NCBI RefSeq assembly: GCF_017873565.1
Contig: NZ_JAGGKH010000003.1
Location: 186,001 to 250,000, forward strand
Length of the DNA stretch: 64,000 nucleotides
DNA from: Lederbergia galactosidilytica
Lineage (GTDB): Bacteria; Bacillota; Bacilli; Bacillales; Bacillaceae_C
Direction: 5' to 3'
The notes under the pieces were generated by a model that searched no databases, had not been told where the DNA came from, and worked only from the letters and a program-made list of their open reading frames with translations. The position numbers and the translations under genes are program-made. This document shows positions 1 to 9,147 of this stretch, one piece after another. Position 1 is the stretch's first letter. Every line of letters starts with the position of its first letter.

Positions 1-2
1 AG

Positions 3-674
3 TTGAGTAAGATTACAAAAGTGTATGGGAATGGCACTTTGAAAGTCCCTGTCCTGCATGGGATCGATCTTTCCATTGAAGATGGTGAATTTGTTGCGAT
101 TATGGGTCCATCTGGTTCGGGAAAATCGACGTTAATGAATATCATTGGTTTTCTCGATTACCCAACAGAAGGCGATTATGAATTAAACAATGAAAAGATT
201 AGTGCTTTTCGGGAAAAACAATTAGCTGCTTTACGTAATCGCCATATCGGCTTTGTGTTTCAGCAATTTTTCTTACTACCGCGTCTCAATGCGATCAAAA
301 ATGTGGAAACACCGCTTATTTACGCAGGTGTCTCGAAACGAGAGCGTAAAGATAGAGCACAGAAAATGTTGGAAAAAGTCGGCTTGGGGGATCGTGTAAA
401 ACATTTACCGAACCAATTATCTGGGGGGCAAAAACAAAGGGTGGCGATTGCTCGTGCTCTTGTCAATAACCCATCCGTAATCATGGCAGATGAACCAACT
501 GGTGCCCTTGATTCGAAAACAAGCAAACAGATTATGGAACTTTTTGTGCAATTAAATCAAGAAGGCAAGACGGTAATCCTCGTTACGCATGAAGAGGAAG
601 TGGCGGCGTATGCCAATCGGGTCATTACATTAAGGGATGGGCTGATTACGGATGATCGGAGGATGACATCATGA
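3..674 (+). CDS. ABC exporter ATP-binding protein, MacB/LolD type (5' partial)
   Basis: ATPase of a MacB/LolD-like ABC exporter. Visible are Walker A (GPSGSGKST, about residues 36-44), the Q-loop around FVFQQF, the signature LSGGQKQR and Walker B with D-loop ([13 protein letters not shown]). The frame is open at the window edge and the TTG at base 3 aligns with an internal residue of the family (usual beginnings have a few residues before MSKIY), so the true start lies upstream. The stop overlaps the permease start by 4 bp (ATGA), implying translational coupling. An adaptor protein of the MacA type would be expected just outside the window. The substrate cannot be told from sequence. Confidence 0.93.
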   Translation: MSKITKVYGNGTLKVPVLHGIDLSIEDGEFVAIMGPSGSGKSTLMNIIGFLDYPTEGDYELNNEKISAFREKQLAALRNRHIGFVFQQFFLLPRLNAIKNVETPLIYAGVSKRERKDRAQKMLEKVGLGDRVKHLPNQLSGGQKQRVAIARALVNNPSVIMADEPTGALDSKTSKQIMELFVQLNQEGKTVILVTHEEEVAAYANRVITLRDGLITDDRRMTS

Positions 675-1885
675 ATTTTCTAGAAAGCTTCAAGATTGCT
701 TTTTCATCGATCTGGAATCATAAGGTCCGTGCCCTCTTAACAATGCTTGGGATCATTATTGGTGTGGCCGCCGTCATTACGATTGTGGCAATTGGTCAGG
801 GAGCCCAAACACAAATGACTGACGAGTTATTTGCAGTCGATAAAAATGTTATTGAGCTATATTATGAATATGAACCCACGGAAGAAGAAATGATGAATGG
901 CGATTATGCCTATGAAAATCCGGAATTGAACAGTGCTGATTTAGAGACACTTGAAGCTGTTCCGGGTGTCAAAGCTGCCATTGGAACGAATACAGGTTGG
1001 GGCATGTTAGTGCGAAATGATAAAACAGGTGAAATGAATATTACTGGAGTGGGGCCGGAATATTTTTCAGCCCAAAGCATTGAAGTGTTGGAAGGTAGAC
1101 CAATTAATGCTCGAGACAATGAAGGAATGAATAGGGTTGTCATGATCGATAAGGTTGCAAGAGAAATGTTTTTTAAGGAAGATGAAAATCCAATCGGTGA
1201 GATTATTGATCTCGACGATAATCCTTATAAGGTGATCGGTGTATACAAGTCCCCCATACCTGAACAATATCAATGGAGTGAATCAGGCGAGATGTTAATG
1301 CCTCGAGCGGTTATTTCCATGATGTTCGGTAGCTATGAGATTGAAAGCCTATCTGTAATAGCTGAAAGTCCAGAATCGATCGGGGAGACAGGCCGACTAG
1401 CAGCCGAAACACTAACGGAAAGCAAGGAGCTTGAGCAAGGCCAATTTACTACTTATGATATGTCAGAGATCGAAGATGAAATTGGTCAAGTGATCCTTAT
1501 CATGACCTTATTCATTGGTAGCATCGCCGGTATTTCTCTACTAGTTGGCGGAATCGGCGTCATGAATATTATGCTCGTCTCCGTAACAGAGCGGACGAGA
1601 GAAATTGGTCTGCGCAAGGCGTTGGGAGCGACAAGAGGAAAAATTTTATTTCAGTTTTTAATTGAATCGATCACTCTCACTTCATTAGGTGGATTGATCG
1701 GAATCGGCTTGGCGAGTGCGGGGACAGGTTTAATTACATTATTGTCCCCGATCAATGCTATGGTCAGCCCAATCGTCGTCCTAATCGGTGTCGGATTCTC
1801 TGCTTTCATCGGCATCATCTTTGGTATCTTACCAGCCAACAAAGCATCGAAGTTAAGTCCGATTGATGCTCTAAGATACGAATAA
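671..1885 (+). CDS. ABC exporter permease, MacB/FtsX type
   Basis: Membrane partner of the preceding ATPase. A first TM helix at about residues 20-42 (LTMLGIIIGVAAV) is followed by a roughly 220-residue extracytoplasmic MacB-type periplasmic-core domain and then three TM helices (about 275-300, 330-355 and 365-390) with the FtsX motif region VTERTREIGLRKALGA. The length of 404 residues is normal for Gram-positive MacB-like permeases with a separate ATPase. Family members export peptides, antibiotics or siderophores, or act in mechanotransmission; which applies here is unknown. The gene ends at a strong bidirectional terminator. Confidence 0.92.
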   Translation: MNFLESFKIAFSSIWNHKVRALLTMLGIIIGVAAVITIVAIGQGAQTQMTDELFAVDKNVIELYYEYEPTEEEMMNGDYAYENPELNSADLETLEAVPGVKAAIGTNTGWGMLVRNDKTGEMNITGVGPEYFSAQSIEVLEGRPINARDNEGMNRVVMIDKVAREMFFKEDENPIGEIIDLDDNPYKVIGVYKSPIPEQYQWSESGEMLMPRAVISMMFGSYEIESLSVIAESPESIGETGRLAAETLTESKELEQGQFTTYDMSEIEDEIGQVILIMTLFIGSIAGISLLVGGIGVMNIMLVSVTERTREIGLRKALGATRGKILFQFLIESITLTSLGGLIGIGLASAGTGLITLLSPINAMVSPIVVLIGVGFSAFIGIIFGILPANKASKLSPIDALRYE

Positions 1886-1886
1886 A

Positions 1887-1926
1887 AGTAAAAGGCTAAT
1901 AGCGCTTGCGCTATTAGCCTTTTACT
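1887..1926. terminator. Bidirectional rho-independent terminator
   Basis: A perfect 19-bp stem with a 2-nt loop (AGTAAAAGGCTAATAGCGC, tt, then its exact complement). A-rich and T-rich flanks make it usable from both strands. It separates the MacB-like operon from the convergent C45 gene. Confidence 0.93.
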
Positions 1927-1944
1927 CGATATACTTTTATAAAC

Positions 1945-3015
1945 TTATCTCTTGCGCGACCAATGTGCTCCTTCATCCATATGGACAAATGGGATGTCTG
2001 TATCCACTTCCCCCGTAATGTTGTCGCAAATAAAATCTTCTCCACTTAGCCACTTAGAAAAGTCAAACTCAATCGGTTCTTGGTCTCCACCTAAAGCCAT
2101 CCATGCTTTCATCTCTCGAGGTAAATAGGCGGAAGTATGGATCGTGCCAGCCCAACTGCTATAAAGCTCGGAAAAAACACCTTGATCGCGACTATTCATA
2201 AAACGGAAGGCAGACCTTGCGTCAGAAAGTTCTTGATACTTCGCATTCATGGCATTCAATCGTCGCTCAGAATCAACGAGATGATGGCGATTTTCGTCTG
2301 TGAGAATTTCAAAGTGATTTGTGCAGGCTTTTGCCTGACGAACCTCAATCCGGCGCGGAGTTGCTTCTACAATATAAGTTTCACCGCTTGAATCGAATAC
2401 AGTATAACTAAAGGAATGTCGGTGCGGAATTTCTTTTAACAGATCAACAGCTTCATGTACTGAAGCGCATGATTCTAAAATAAGCCTTCCGATCATACAA
2501 CAGATGAATCCATCTGCAGGCTTTTTTCGATTCATAAAATTATAGCCCATAGCTAGGCCTTTTTCATTCATTCCGTCCATGCGTCCGGTCACTCTTTGGC
2601 TCGGTCCAATCATCGCATAGCCTTGATCAGATGGCTGGAATAATGTATAACGTCCTTCATATGTTTTAGGATGATAATCATAATTGCGAATTAAATAATC
2701 TTCACCTGTTAAAATGGAACAGCCCGATTTTACATAATCTAAACGATAGCCACCAAACTCGGCGAGAATACGTTCCATCGGCCATTCCAGTGCTGCTTGT
2801 AGACCTAATAACTCGTCCCAAACTCCCGGAGCGAACGGAAGAATCGCTTGCTTAACTTCATCTACTTCAATAGTAAATCGTGGTTTCCGTACTTTCCATT
2901 GCTGTTCTCGATTTCTAATTGTAAGAGAATCCTTTATTTCTTTGCCTTGTACAAAGCCAAAGTCATAATGGGTCCCTCGATATTGGATAATATCACTATA
3001 GATTTTTTTCAACAT
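1945..3015 (-). CDS. C45-family (acyl-CoA:6-APA acyltransferase-like) Ntn hydrolase
   Basis: Resembles the peptidase C45 / penicillin acyltransferase family: autoprocessing Ntn hydrolases whose nucleophile is a cysteine exposed by self-cleavage. The expected N-terminal motif is present (YRGTHYDFGFVQG), as is the candidate Gly-Cys processing site in YVKSGCSILTG followed by RNYDYHP, the usual context of the nucleophile. I choose the ATG at 3015 because AGAGGGATCT lies just upstream; the longer frame to 3111 adds 32 residues with no ribosome binding site. No signal peptide, so probably cytoplasmic. Natural substrates of most bacterial members are unknown (amides, acyl peptides). The gene stands alone. 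Confidence 0.8.
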   Translation of the reverse strand: MLKKIYSDIIQYRGTHYDFGFVQGKEIKDSLTIRNREQQWKVRKPRFTIEVDEVKQAILPFAPGVWDELLGLQAALEWPMERILAEFGGYRLDYVKSGCSILTGEDYLIRNYDYHPKTYEGRYTLFQPSDQGYAMIGPSQRVTGRMDGMNEKGLAMGYNFMNRKKPADGFICCMIGRLILESCASVHEAVDLLKEIPHRHSFSYTVFDSSGETYIVEATPRRIEVRQAKACTNHFEILTDENRHHLVDSERRLNAMNAKYQELSDARSAFRFMNSRDQGVFSELYSSWAGTIHTSAYLPREMKAWMALGGDQEPIEFDFSKWLSGEDFICDNITGEVDTDIPFVHMDEGAHWSRKR

Positions 3016-3500
3016 AGATCCCTCTTTGTTTGTTATAAGTAAATTTATCGTACCTCTTAGATACAACGATGTCACGTAAAGACTCCAGTACTTGTGGAAT
3101 TTGCTAATCACATTGTGTTTTCCGCTTAAGAGAAAAAAATCTTAGATCTGATCGTAGTTATGTTCTTAGATATTGGCTTTATAATAATACGTACTTCTGG
3201 GAATTTGTAGGACATCGCATATTGCTGATACCGATTATTTGTGATTGTTGTTTCGAATCACATCTACTATCGTCCCATGATCAGCGTGGCTTTCCAGATA
3301 TACAGCTTACTACCCACTCTTTAAATTCTTCTGAACATTTCTATAATCATGAAAGATGTCAAAAACGACTAAACAGCCTTAGCCTTATGGAATATAGGGC
3401 TAAAGTAGCTTAAATCCTTTTTTATTATTTCCCTGTTTACTTGATAAGGGGGGCACTTCAGAATAAGGGTTGGCGCTTTTTCGTACCATCTAAAAAAATA
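3016..3500. other. Intergenic stretch without a convincing gene
   Basis: About 485 bp between two leftward genes. Short open frames occur (for example 3222-3413 on the plus strand) but lack a ribosome binding site and protein-like composition. It presumably holds the promoter of the C45 gene and the 3' end of the MerR transcript. I see no repeat or RNA motif I can name. Confidence 0.5.
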
Positions 3501-4193
3501 CTATATATTCAATGCAGATTTAATATTAGATAATTTATATAGATAAAATATCCCTTTAAGCTGTTTTTGGTTACGCTTACCTATATGCTTTTGAATATCA
3601 TGTATTACCTTTCTAACTTCTTCAAGATCATATTGGTTTAAATTTTTAATCTCTTTTTTTATTTGAATTACCTCATATGAATAAACTGCATTCTGAGTTA
3701 TCTTCATTAATAAGACTTTTATGAGCTGGAATGTGTCAAATAGGCGATAGTTATTTAGTTCATCTCTTTTGGACGTAATAAATCCCTCTTTTTCCCAATA
3801 TCGAAGAGTTGTTGGAGGTATATTTGTCTGAAGTGACAATTCTCCAGTAGTTATAGAGTGTTCATGAGTCAAGTTTTCCAGGTGTTTATTCACACGTTTA
3901 ATCATAATTTTGTCTTCATAATTTGCTACTTGCGCATTATTTATTATCCAAAGAGCAGCGTCTAGTTCTTTTCGTTGCAAGTTTTTTAGAACAGCCGATG
4001 TTATATCCATACCAAACCCAGGAGACATAGCTACAATACACTCAAAATAAGCTACATGTTCCTCTGTATATATCCTATAACCAGTAGATGACCGTTCAGG
4101 TTTCGGCACAATTCCTCTTTCTTCATAGCTTCTTAAAGAGCTTGTACTAATATTTAATTTTTTTGCAATATCTATAGGCCTTATTTTTTTCAA
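3501..4193 (-). CDS. Transcriptional regulator with two tandem MerR domains
   Basis: Two MerR-type winged-helix segments occur in one chain. The first (about residues 2-70) has IRPIDIAKKLNISTSSLRSYEERG and then GYRIYTEEH. The second (about 112-182) has TTGELSLQTNIPPTTLRYWEKEG and then NNYRLFDTF. Ordinary MerR proteins have one such domain plus a dimerisation coiled coil, so this may bind an extended operator. A GTG at 4202 opens the longest frame, but GGAG sits 8 nt before the TTG at 4193, which I prefer. It is divergent from the 4342 gene and a dyad lies in the shared gap, suggesting it controls itself and that gene. No ligand-binding domain is recognisable. Confidence 0.78.
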   Translation of the reverse strand: MKKIRPIDIAKKLNISTSSLRSYEERGIVPKPERSSTGYRIYTEEHVAYFECIVAMSPGFGMDITSAVLKNLQRKELDAALWIINNAQVANYEDKIMIKRVNKHLENLTHEHSITTGELSLQTNIPPTTLRYWEKEGFITSKRDELNNYRLFDTFQLIKVLLMKITQNAVYSYEVIQIKKEIKNLNQYDLEEVRKVIHDIQKHIGKRNQKQLKGIFYLYKLSNIKSALNI

Positions 4194-4209
4194 TGAGCAC
4201 ACTCCAATA

Positions 4210-4244
4210 TTTGATAATTGTACGTTAATGTAAAGTTTATCAAA
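4210..4244. promoter_or_regulatory. Candidate operator: TTTGATAA dyad between divergent genes
   Basis: Perfect 8-bp inverted repeats TTTGATAA and TTATCAAA are separated by 19 bp, with partial symmetry extending inward (TTGTAC against GTAAAG). It lies just upstream of the double-MerR gene and 98 bp before the divergent gene. MerR proteins typically bind dyads across long-spacer promoters; on the minus strand TTGATA, 18 bp, AATTAT could be such a promoter. Binding by this regulator is inference. Confidence 0.5.
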
Positions 4245-4341
4245 TCAGGTATTGTAAAATCAGCCATTTTTTTAAAAACTTTAGAATTGGCTTTAATGTT
4301 GTAAGCTTGATTTGTAGGATGAAAAATATGGAGGGATTCAT

Positions 4342-4848
4342 ATGACAATAGTAAATATTCAACCGCAGATGACAATCTATGAGTTAGGAGAAGTGCTATC
4401 TACCTATATAGAAGAACACTGGAAAGAAGTACTGAACAAGAATATCAAAGAGCTTGAACAGCTATTTCGGGAATATAAAGATGCAACATACGGCATGTAT
4501 TTAGATAAACTTATTCCACCGGTATGGAACCTAGTAAAAGAAAAGGGTTTTCGATCTGCAGAAAATACGAAAGAAGATGACTTTGTTATTGGAGAGTGTC
4601 TACATTTTAGAAATTCAATGGAGAAGGCTAAGTGGGGCACCCCTCATCATGAAAAACGCGTTTTTTGGATTGTGATTGAAAATCAACATAAAGATAAGAT
4701 AGGAACGCTACTGTTTGAGCTATCTCATTCACATATTGAGTTTAACTTGCCAGCGCAACCAAGGTTCTTTCCTTTAAAAGAAATGAAACGAGAAGAAATC
4801 ATAAAAAAAATTATTCAACTAGAAGGACCCAATAAACCACTTGGCTAA
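4342..4848 (+). CDS. Uncharacterised protein divergent from MerR-type regulator
   Basis: A 168-residue soluble protein with no signal peptide or TM segment. I do not recognise a family. It has a basic and acidic helical first half and then a more beta-like part containing HEKRVFWIVIEN and IEFNLPAQPRFFP. A GGAGGGA ribosome binding site precedes the ATG by 6 nt. The position opposite the double-MerR gene with a shared dyad makes it the most likely target of that regulator. The function is unknown. Confidence 0.7.
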   Translation: MTIVNIQPQMTIYELGEVLSTYIEEHWKEVLNKNIKELEQLFREYKDATYGMYLDKLIPPVWNLVKEKGFRSAENTKEDDFVIGECLHFRNSMEKAKWGTPHHEKRVFWIVIENQHKDKIGTLLFELSHSHIEFNLPAQPRFFPLKEMKREEIIKKIIQLEGPNKPLG

Positions 4849-4945
4849 TTTGTTAAGTGGACTATATTCCAATAGAAATCCTATTAATCTAATTATTCTC
4901 TAACGAATTAGTGAAATATTTCCTATAAAGAAAAGGAGGAACGAC

Positions 4946-5841
4946 ATGGTTGTAAAGATCGAAGAATACGAACTTCTTGACATAGATTCAGCCCTTATGG
5001 AATAACCACAGGGAAAGATGGTGCGCTATGGTTTACACAACATAAAGCCAATCGAATTGGTCGAATGACTGTTAACGGCGAAGTCACTCATTTTGTTATT
5101 CCTACATCCGATGCTGGTGTACTGTCCATAACCTCCACAACCCAAGGGGAAGTATGGTTTACGGAAAATAAAGCTAATAAAATTGGAAAACTGACAGCAA
5201 CAGGCGAAATGATTGAATATGTTTTACCATGCCCAGATTCAGCACCTTTTGGAATAACTGAAGGGAATAATGGAGACATTTGGTTTACGGAAATGAATGG
5301 AAATAGAATAGGACGAATTTTATCATCAGGTGAAATGGTTGAGTATGATTTACCGAATCCTGGTTCCTACCCCTCTTTTATTGTAGCTGGCCCGGATGGT
5401 GCCATTTGGTTTACTGAAAATCAAAGTAATCAAATTGGCCGGATCACAATATCTGGAGAAATAACGAATTATCTTTTACCTACAAAACATGCTGGTCCTG
5501 TTGGTATTACATGTGGACCTGACAATGCCCTCTGGTTCGTAGAAATTAACGGAAATAAAATCGGCAGGATCACTCCTTCTGGAAAAATAAGTGAATATAC
5601 TATCCCTACTGCAAATGCTCGCCCACACGCAATAGTAGAAGGGCCTGATCATGCCTTATGGTTTACCGAATGGGGGAGTAATCAAATTGGCCGAATTTCA
5701 ATGAAAGGAGAAGTTACTGAATATTCAATACCTACCCGAAATGCGGAGCCACATGGTATTACATTAGGATCCGATGGTGCCATATGGTTCGCTGAGGAAT
5801 GCAATAAGATAGGTCGGCTAAGTCTGTTATTAAAATCATGA
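4946..5841 (+). pseudogene. vgb: Virginiamycin B lyase (streptogramin B lyase), frameshifted at codon 16
   Basis: Vgb linearises type B streptogramins by an elimination at the ester bond; it is a seven-bladed beta-propeller. The blade repeat (GxxxGIT...DGAxWFTE...NxIGR) recurs throughout. AGGAGG precedes the ATG at 4946 and the frame reads [15 protein letters not shown], but it stops at 4946 + 19 codons. The rest continues from base 4993 in another frame as [16 protein letters not shown]. Restoring one base at about 4991-4993 gives 298 residues, near the 299 usual for Vgb. With that numbering the known active-site residues fall in place: Tyr18, His228, Glu268, His270 and Glu284. The open frame from 5065 lacks the first blade strand and any ribosome binding site, so the gene is either inactivated or carries a sequencing error. 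Confidence 0.88.
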
Positions 5842-5856
5842 AAGGACGTAGATACT

Positions 5857-6507
5857 ATGGAATCAAATAATCAAAGAGGACCTAATCCTAAAGAAAAATA
5901 TCCGGTTAAAGGAAATGAAGTTGTGCAATTTATTAAAAATACAATTACTAGACCAAACATTCTTGTGGGTGATTACTCCTATTACGATGCAAGAAATGGT
6001 GAATCTTTTGAAGATCAAGTGTTATACCATTATGAATTCTTCGGTGACAGACTTATTATAGGGAAATTTTGTGCCATAGCACCCGGCGTAACGTTTATTA
6101 TGAATGGAGCTAACCATAGAATGGATGGCTTTTCAACCTACCCGTTCAATATTTTCGGGCACGGTTGGGAGAAATATACGCCAACGTTAGATCAGTTGCC
6201 GTTTAAAGGTGATACCATAATTGGAAATGATGTTTGGATTGGGATGGATACTGTCATTATGCCTGGGGTAAAAATAGGGAACGGTGCCATTGTCGCAGCC
6301 AAATCGGTTATTACACAAGATGTGGAACCTTACACGATCGTTGGGGGAAATCCAGCAAAGAAAATTAAAAATCGTTTTTCAGAAGAAATTGTTAATGAAT
6401 TGCAAGAAATTAAATGGTGGGATTTAGATATTGATATTATTTCTGCTCATACTGATGTGATCGTTAATGGAGATATAGAGAATCTAAGAAAATTAAAAAA
6501 TAAATAA
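5857..6507 (+). CDS. vat: Streptogramin A O-acetyltransferase (Vat family, hexapeptide-repeat)
   Basis: Xenobiotic acetyltransferase that transfers acetyl from acetyl-CoA to a hydroxyl of type A streptogramins. The Vat fingerprints are present: NGANHRMDG with the catalytic His at residue 87, then [29 protein letters not shown] and VGGNPAKKI. The left-handed beta-helix hexapeptide repeats ([15 protein letters not shown]) lie at about 125-165. The length of 216 is typical. It lies 15 bp after vgb with AAAGGA 10 nt before the ATG, so the two form one operon-like cassette covering both streptogramin components. The enzyme looks intact, with key residues present. Confidence 0.93.
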   Translation: MESNNQRGPNPKEKYPVKGNEVVQFIKNTITRPNILVGDYSYYDARNGESFEDQVLYHYEFFGDRLIIGKFCAIAPGVTFIMNGANHRMDGFSTYPFNIFGHGWEKYTPTLDQLPFKGDTIIGNDVWIGMDTVIMPGVKIGNGAIVAAKSVITQDVEPYTIVGGNPAKKIKNRFSEEIVNELQEIKWWDLDIDIISAHTDVIVNGDIENLRKLKNK

Positions 6508-6657
6508 CAAAGTAACCACTTCCGGAATCTTGTCCAATATGTAATGAATGATCAAATTAAATCCACGCTCACTCTCACGTATTAGCACAGATGATTTCTC
6601 AACATTCATGACCAACATACTCCGGTCAAAAAAATAAATGAAAAGGATGTGGACCAA

Positions 6658-7119
6658 GTGAGTTTACTGTTGTTTTTGCATCTTTTCGGAGCGGTTATTT
6701 TTCTAGGGAATATAATTACTGCAGCGTTTTGGAAGATTCGGACCGATATAAAGGGGGATCCTGCATTCATTCACAACACGGTGAAAAACGTGATGTTGGC
6801 CGACTTTATATTTACTCTACCGGGTTTAATTTTAATTATCGTTTCCGGTAATCTAATGGCTGTTCAAGCAGGGTATTCGATGTATGGCTTCAATTGGCTT
6901 ACCCTTTCGTTGATCCTGTTTTCTCTAACTGGCATCCTCTGGTTGACGGTACTGTTGCCCGCACAGCGCAGCATGATCCGCCATAGCGCCCAATCGATAG
7001 AGACCGGTATCATTTCTAAAGCGTACAGGAAAGCATCGCTTTATTGGGCCATTTTCGGAATCACTGCTACTTTATTACCTGTCATTATTTTGTATTTTAT
7101 GATAACCAAAGGTTTTTAA
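6658..7119 (+). CDS. DUF2269-like four-TM membrane protein
   Basis: A hydrophobic protein of about 153 residues with four predicted TM helices: near the N-terminus (LLLFLHLFGAVIFLGNI), then about 45-65, 78-100 and 125-148. The early HLFGAVIFLGN motif and overall layout match the DUF2269 family, which has no established role. I chose the GTG at 6658 because AAAAGG lies 10 nt before it; a GTG at 6649 adds three residues. It lies 17 bp before a truncated doxX-type gene, so the two were probably co-transcribed. Confidence 0.72.
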   Translation: MSLLLFLHLFGAVIFLGNIITAAFWKIRTDIKGDPAFIHNTVKNVMLADFIFTLPGLILIIVSGNLMAVQAGYSMYGFNWLTLSLILFSLTGILWLTVLLPAQRSMIRHSAQSIETGIISKAYRKASLYWAIFGITATLLPVIILYFMITKGF

Positions 7120-7136
7120 TAAGAGGGGGAATACGA

Positions 7137-7319
7137 ATGGCTCCGTTTAGCCTATTGATCGTGTCATTCTTGATTTTTCGTTTGATTGGTTTTCTTGGAC
7201 TGTCTTATTTTGATGATTGGGAAACTTCTTTACGAATGGCTGTTGCTCTGATGTTTATATTTACAGCAACGGCTCATTGGGGAAAGAGACGCATGAAGCA
7301 ACAGGAAGTTGCGCTTTGA
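7137..7319 (+). pseudogene. DoxX-family membrane protein, 3'-truncated at a repeat element
   Basis: AGAGGGGGA precedes an ATG that opens a 60-residue frame starting MAPFSLLIVSFLIFRLIG and continuing to LMFIFTATAHWGKRR. This matches the N-terminal half of small DoxX-like membrane proteins, which normally run past 100 residues with three or four TM helices. After about residue 51 the similarity ends and the frame runs into the repeat element at about 7312, whose sequence supplies the stop. I found no displaced 3' half downstream. It is probably a remnant, though a short membrane peptide could still be made. Confidence 0.6.
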
Positions 7320-7485
7320 GCCTGCCGCCAGGACGGCGCGAACTTAGCCTACTTTTCCTAGTGTCAAGCCTCCTCAGACTTCGCCTGAACTCTTACTTCC
7401 CGCAGCAGTCTACGTATATTTCCTCCGCTAAGGTAATGCAATATTCGCTTTTGAGGCTTAGTCATTTTAGTTATGTCCTAGCCTC
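7312..7485. repeat. Inverted-repeat element copy 1 (GAGRCTGGGACA type), left end missing
   Basis: Shares blocks with the copies at 45.8 and 54.4 kb: GCCTGCCGCCAGGA, acttagcct, CCCGCAG..GTCT..GTATATTTCCTCCGCT, and a right terminus AGTTATGTCCTAGCCTC whose complement resembles the GAGGCTGGGACA terminus of the others. The matching left terminus is not found, since the similarity starts inside the doxX fragment. It lies between convergent genes (doxX fragment and ilvA). Confidence 0.65.
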
Positions 7486-7634
7486 ATGTTTTTCTCTTGC
7501 AATTGTACATCAAAAGGAAGTTTCGGCGGTTTGCGTGTTCTAGGCGTTAATTGAATACCTAGAAGAGAAGTCTTATGACATGAAAAAGAACGAACCGTTA
7601 CCCCATTTAGAGTTCTTCAATGAGAATAAAAGAA

Positions 7635-7671
7635 GGCTGATCCACTTGGCGAAATTCACCTGTGATCAGCC
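7635..7671 (-). terminator. Rho-independent terminator of ilvA
   Basis: Inverted repeat GGCTGATC...GATCAGCC. On the minus strand it is followed by TTCTTTTATT. It lies 10 bp beyond the ilvA stop. Confidence 0.75.
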
Positions 7672-7680
7672 ATTTGTTTG

Positions 7681-8949
7681 TTAAATAAGCAAATTAAATA
7701 AAGTACTATCTTTGTTTACCTCGGTATAAGGAAATCCTCTTTGTTGCATGCGCTCTACTAAACCAGTATAATCTTCTGGTCTTTTTAATTCAATTCCGAC
7801 TAACCCTGGACCGCTTTCTTTGTTGTTTTTCTTCGTGTATTCAAAATGGGTGATATCATCTTCAGGCCCAAGAACATCATCAAGGAACTCACGTAAGGCT
7901 CCAGCTCGTTGTGGGAAGTTTACGATGAAGTAATAAAGAAGTCCCTCATACAATAAGGATTTCTCCTTGATTTCTTGCATCCGCCCGATATCATTGTTTC
8001 CGCCGCTTATGACGCAGATGACAGATTTCCCTTTGATTTCTTCCTTATAAAAGTCTAATGCTGCAATTGGAAGAGCCCCAGCAGGTTCTGCAATAATCGC
8101 ATACTTATTATAAAGATCTAAAATCGTCGTACATACTTTTCCCTCTGGAACTGGGATGATATCATCCACATATTGACGGCAAATTTCAAATGTCTTTTGC
8201 CCTGCACAGCCAACAGCAGCGCCATCTACAAACTTATCAATAGAAGCAAGTGGAGTGATGCCATTATTTTTAATGGCTGCTTTCATACTGGCGGCTCCAG
8301 CGGGTTCTACCCCAATCATTTGAGTATGTGGAGATAAGTTTTTAATATATGAACTGAGACCAGATACTAAGCCACCTCCACCAATACTGGAAAAGACAAA
8401 ATCAACAGGCTCTTCAAGATCGTTCATAATTTCTACAGCAACTGTTCCTTGTCCGGCAATAATATCATAGTCATCAAATGGGTGAATAAAAATTTTATCC
8501 TCTTTATTCGCGTACTCTAATGCATTTTTCGAGGAATCATCAAATGTATCTCCAACAAGTACAATTTCAACATATTCACGTCCGAACATTTTCACTTGTT
8601 CAATCTTTTGATTTGGAGTAGTTTGCGGCATAAAGATAGTTCCAGAAATGCCCAAATGGGAACAAGCATAAGCAACACCTTGGGCGTGGTTGCCGGCACT
8701 AGCACACACTACCCCTTTATCACGTGCTTCTGCTTCAATTCGTTTAATTTTATAAAAAGCGCCTCGTAATTTAAACGAGCGCACATGTTGCATATCTTCT
8801 CTTTTTAAGTAAACATGGCAATCATATTTCTCAGATAAACGCTCACTTCTTTGCAAAGGCGTATGTGCCACAACGTCTTTTAATTGTTGGTAAGCAATGA
8901 GGATATCTTCCACATTTACAGTCTTCGATTTCAATTTTGTTTCACTCAT
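7681..8949 (-). CDS. ilvA: Threonine ammonia-lyase (threonine deaminase), biosynthetic type
   Basis: PLP enzyme converting L-threonine to 2-oxobutanoate and ammonia, the first committed step of isoleucine synthesis. The PLP lysine is Lys60 in SFKLRGA. The glycine-rich phosphate-binding loop SSIGGGGLVSG and the CASAGNHAQGVAYA segment are present. A single ACT-like regulatory domain (about 330-422) with FPQRAGALREFLD is present, as in the short Bacillus IlvA rather than the two-ACT E. coli form. I start at the ATG at 8949 (MSETKLK), which gives 422 residues, the Bacillus length; the upstream extension to 8994 has no ribosome binding site. It is monocistronic here, away from the ilv-leu operon. 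Confidence 0.94.
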   Translation of the reverse strand: MSETKLKSKTVNVEDILIAYQQLKDVVAHTPLQRSERLSEKYDCHVYLKREDMQHVRSFKLRGAFYKIKRIEAEARDKGVVCASAGNHAQGVAYACSHLGISGTIFMPQTTPNQKIEQVKMFGREYVEIVLVGDTFDDSSKNALEYANKEDKIFIHPFDDYDIIAGQGTVAVEIMNDLEEPVDFVFSSIGGGGLVSGLSSYIKNLSPHTQMIGVEPAGAASMKAAIKNNGITPLASIDKFVDGAAVGCAGQKTFEICRQYVDDIIPVPEGKVCTTILDLYNKYAIIAEPAGALPIAALDFYKEEIKGKSVICVISGGNNDIGRMQEIKEKSLLYEGLLYYFIVNFPQRAGALREFLDDVLGPEDDITHFEYTKKNNKESGPGLVGIELKRPEDYTGLVERMQQRGFPYTEVNKDSTLFNLLI

Positions 8950-9147
8950 GGCGTCATCCACTTCCCTTGCTAATAAACTAGAATATTCGTACATTATAAC
9001 ATGAAATTATGAGCTTGAACAAAGGAATATTCATAATATTTAGTGATAACGGTTTCATTATCCTTATATTTGAAAAATGGGGTTTAAGGAGCTTGTCCAG
9101 TAAATGATTGAAATTAACGGAAGTGAGAAAAATGAAAAAGAATTGTT

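Noticed and set aside
3222-3413. 63-codon plus-strand frame between the C45 and MerR genes
   Set aside because: No ribosome binding site and an implausible His/Cys-rich composition.
5065-5841. vgb as an intact gene starting at 5065
   Set aside because: No ribosome binding site there, and the missing N-terminal blade strand with Tyr18 is present upstream in another frame; a frameshift explains it better.
7217-7543. 108-codon frame across the doxX fragment and repeat
   Set aside because: It runs through the repeat element in a frame different from doxX, and its last third is arbitrary sequence.
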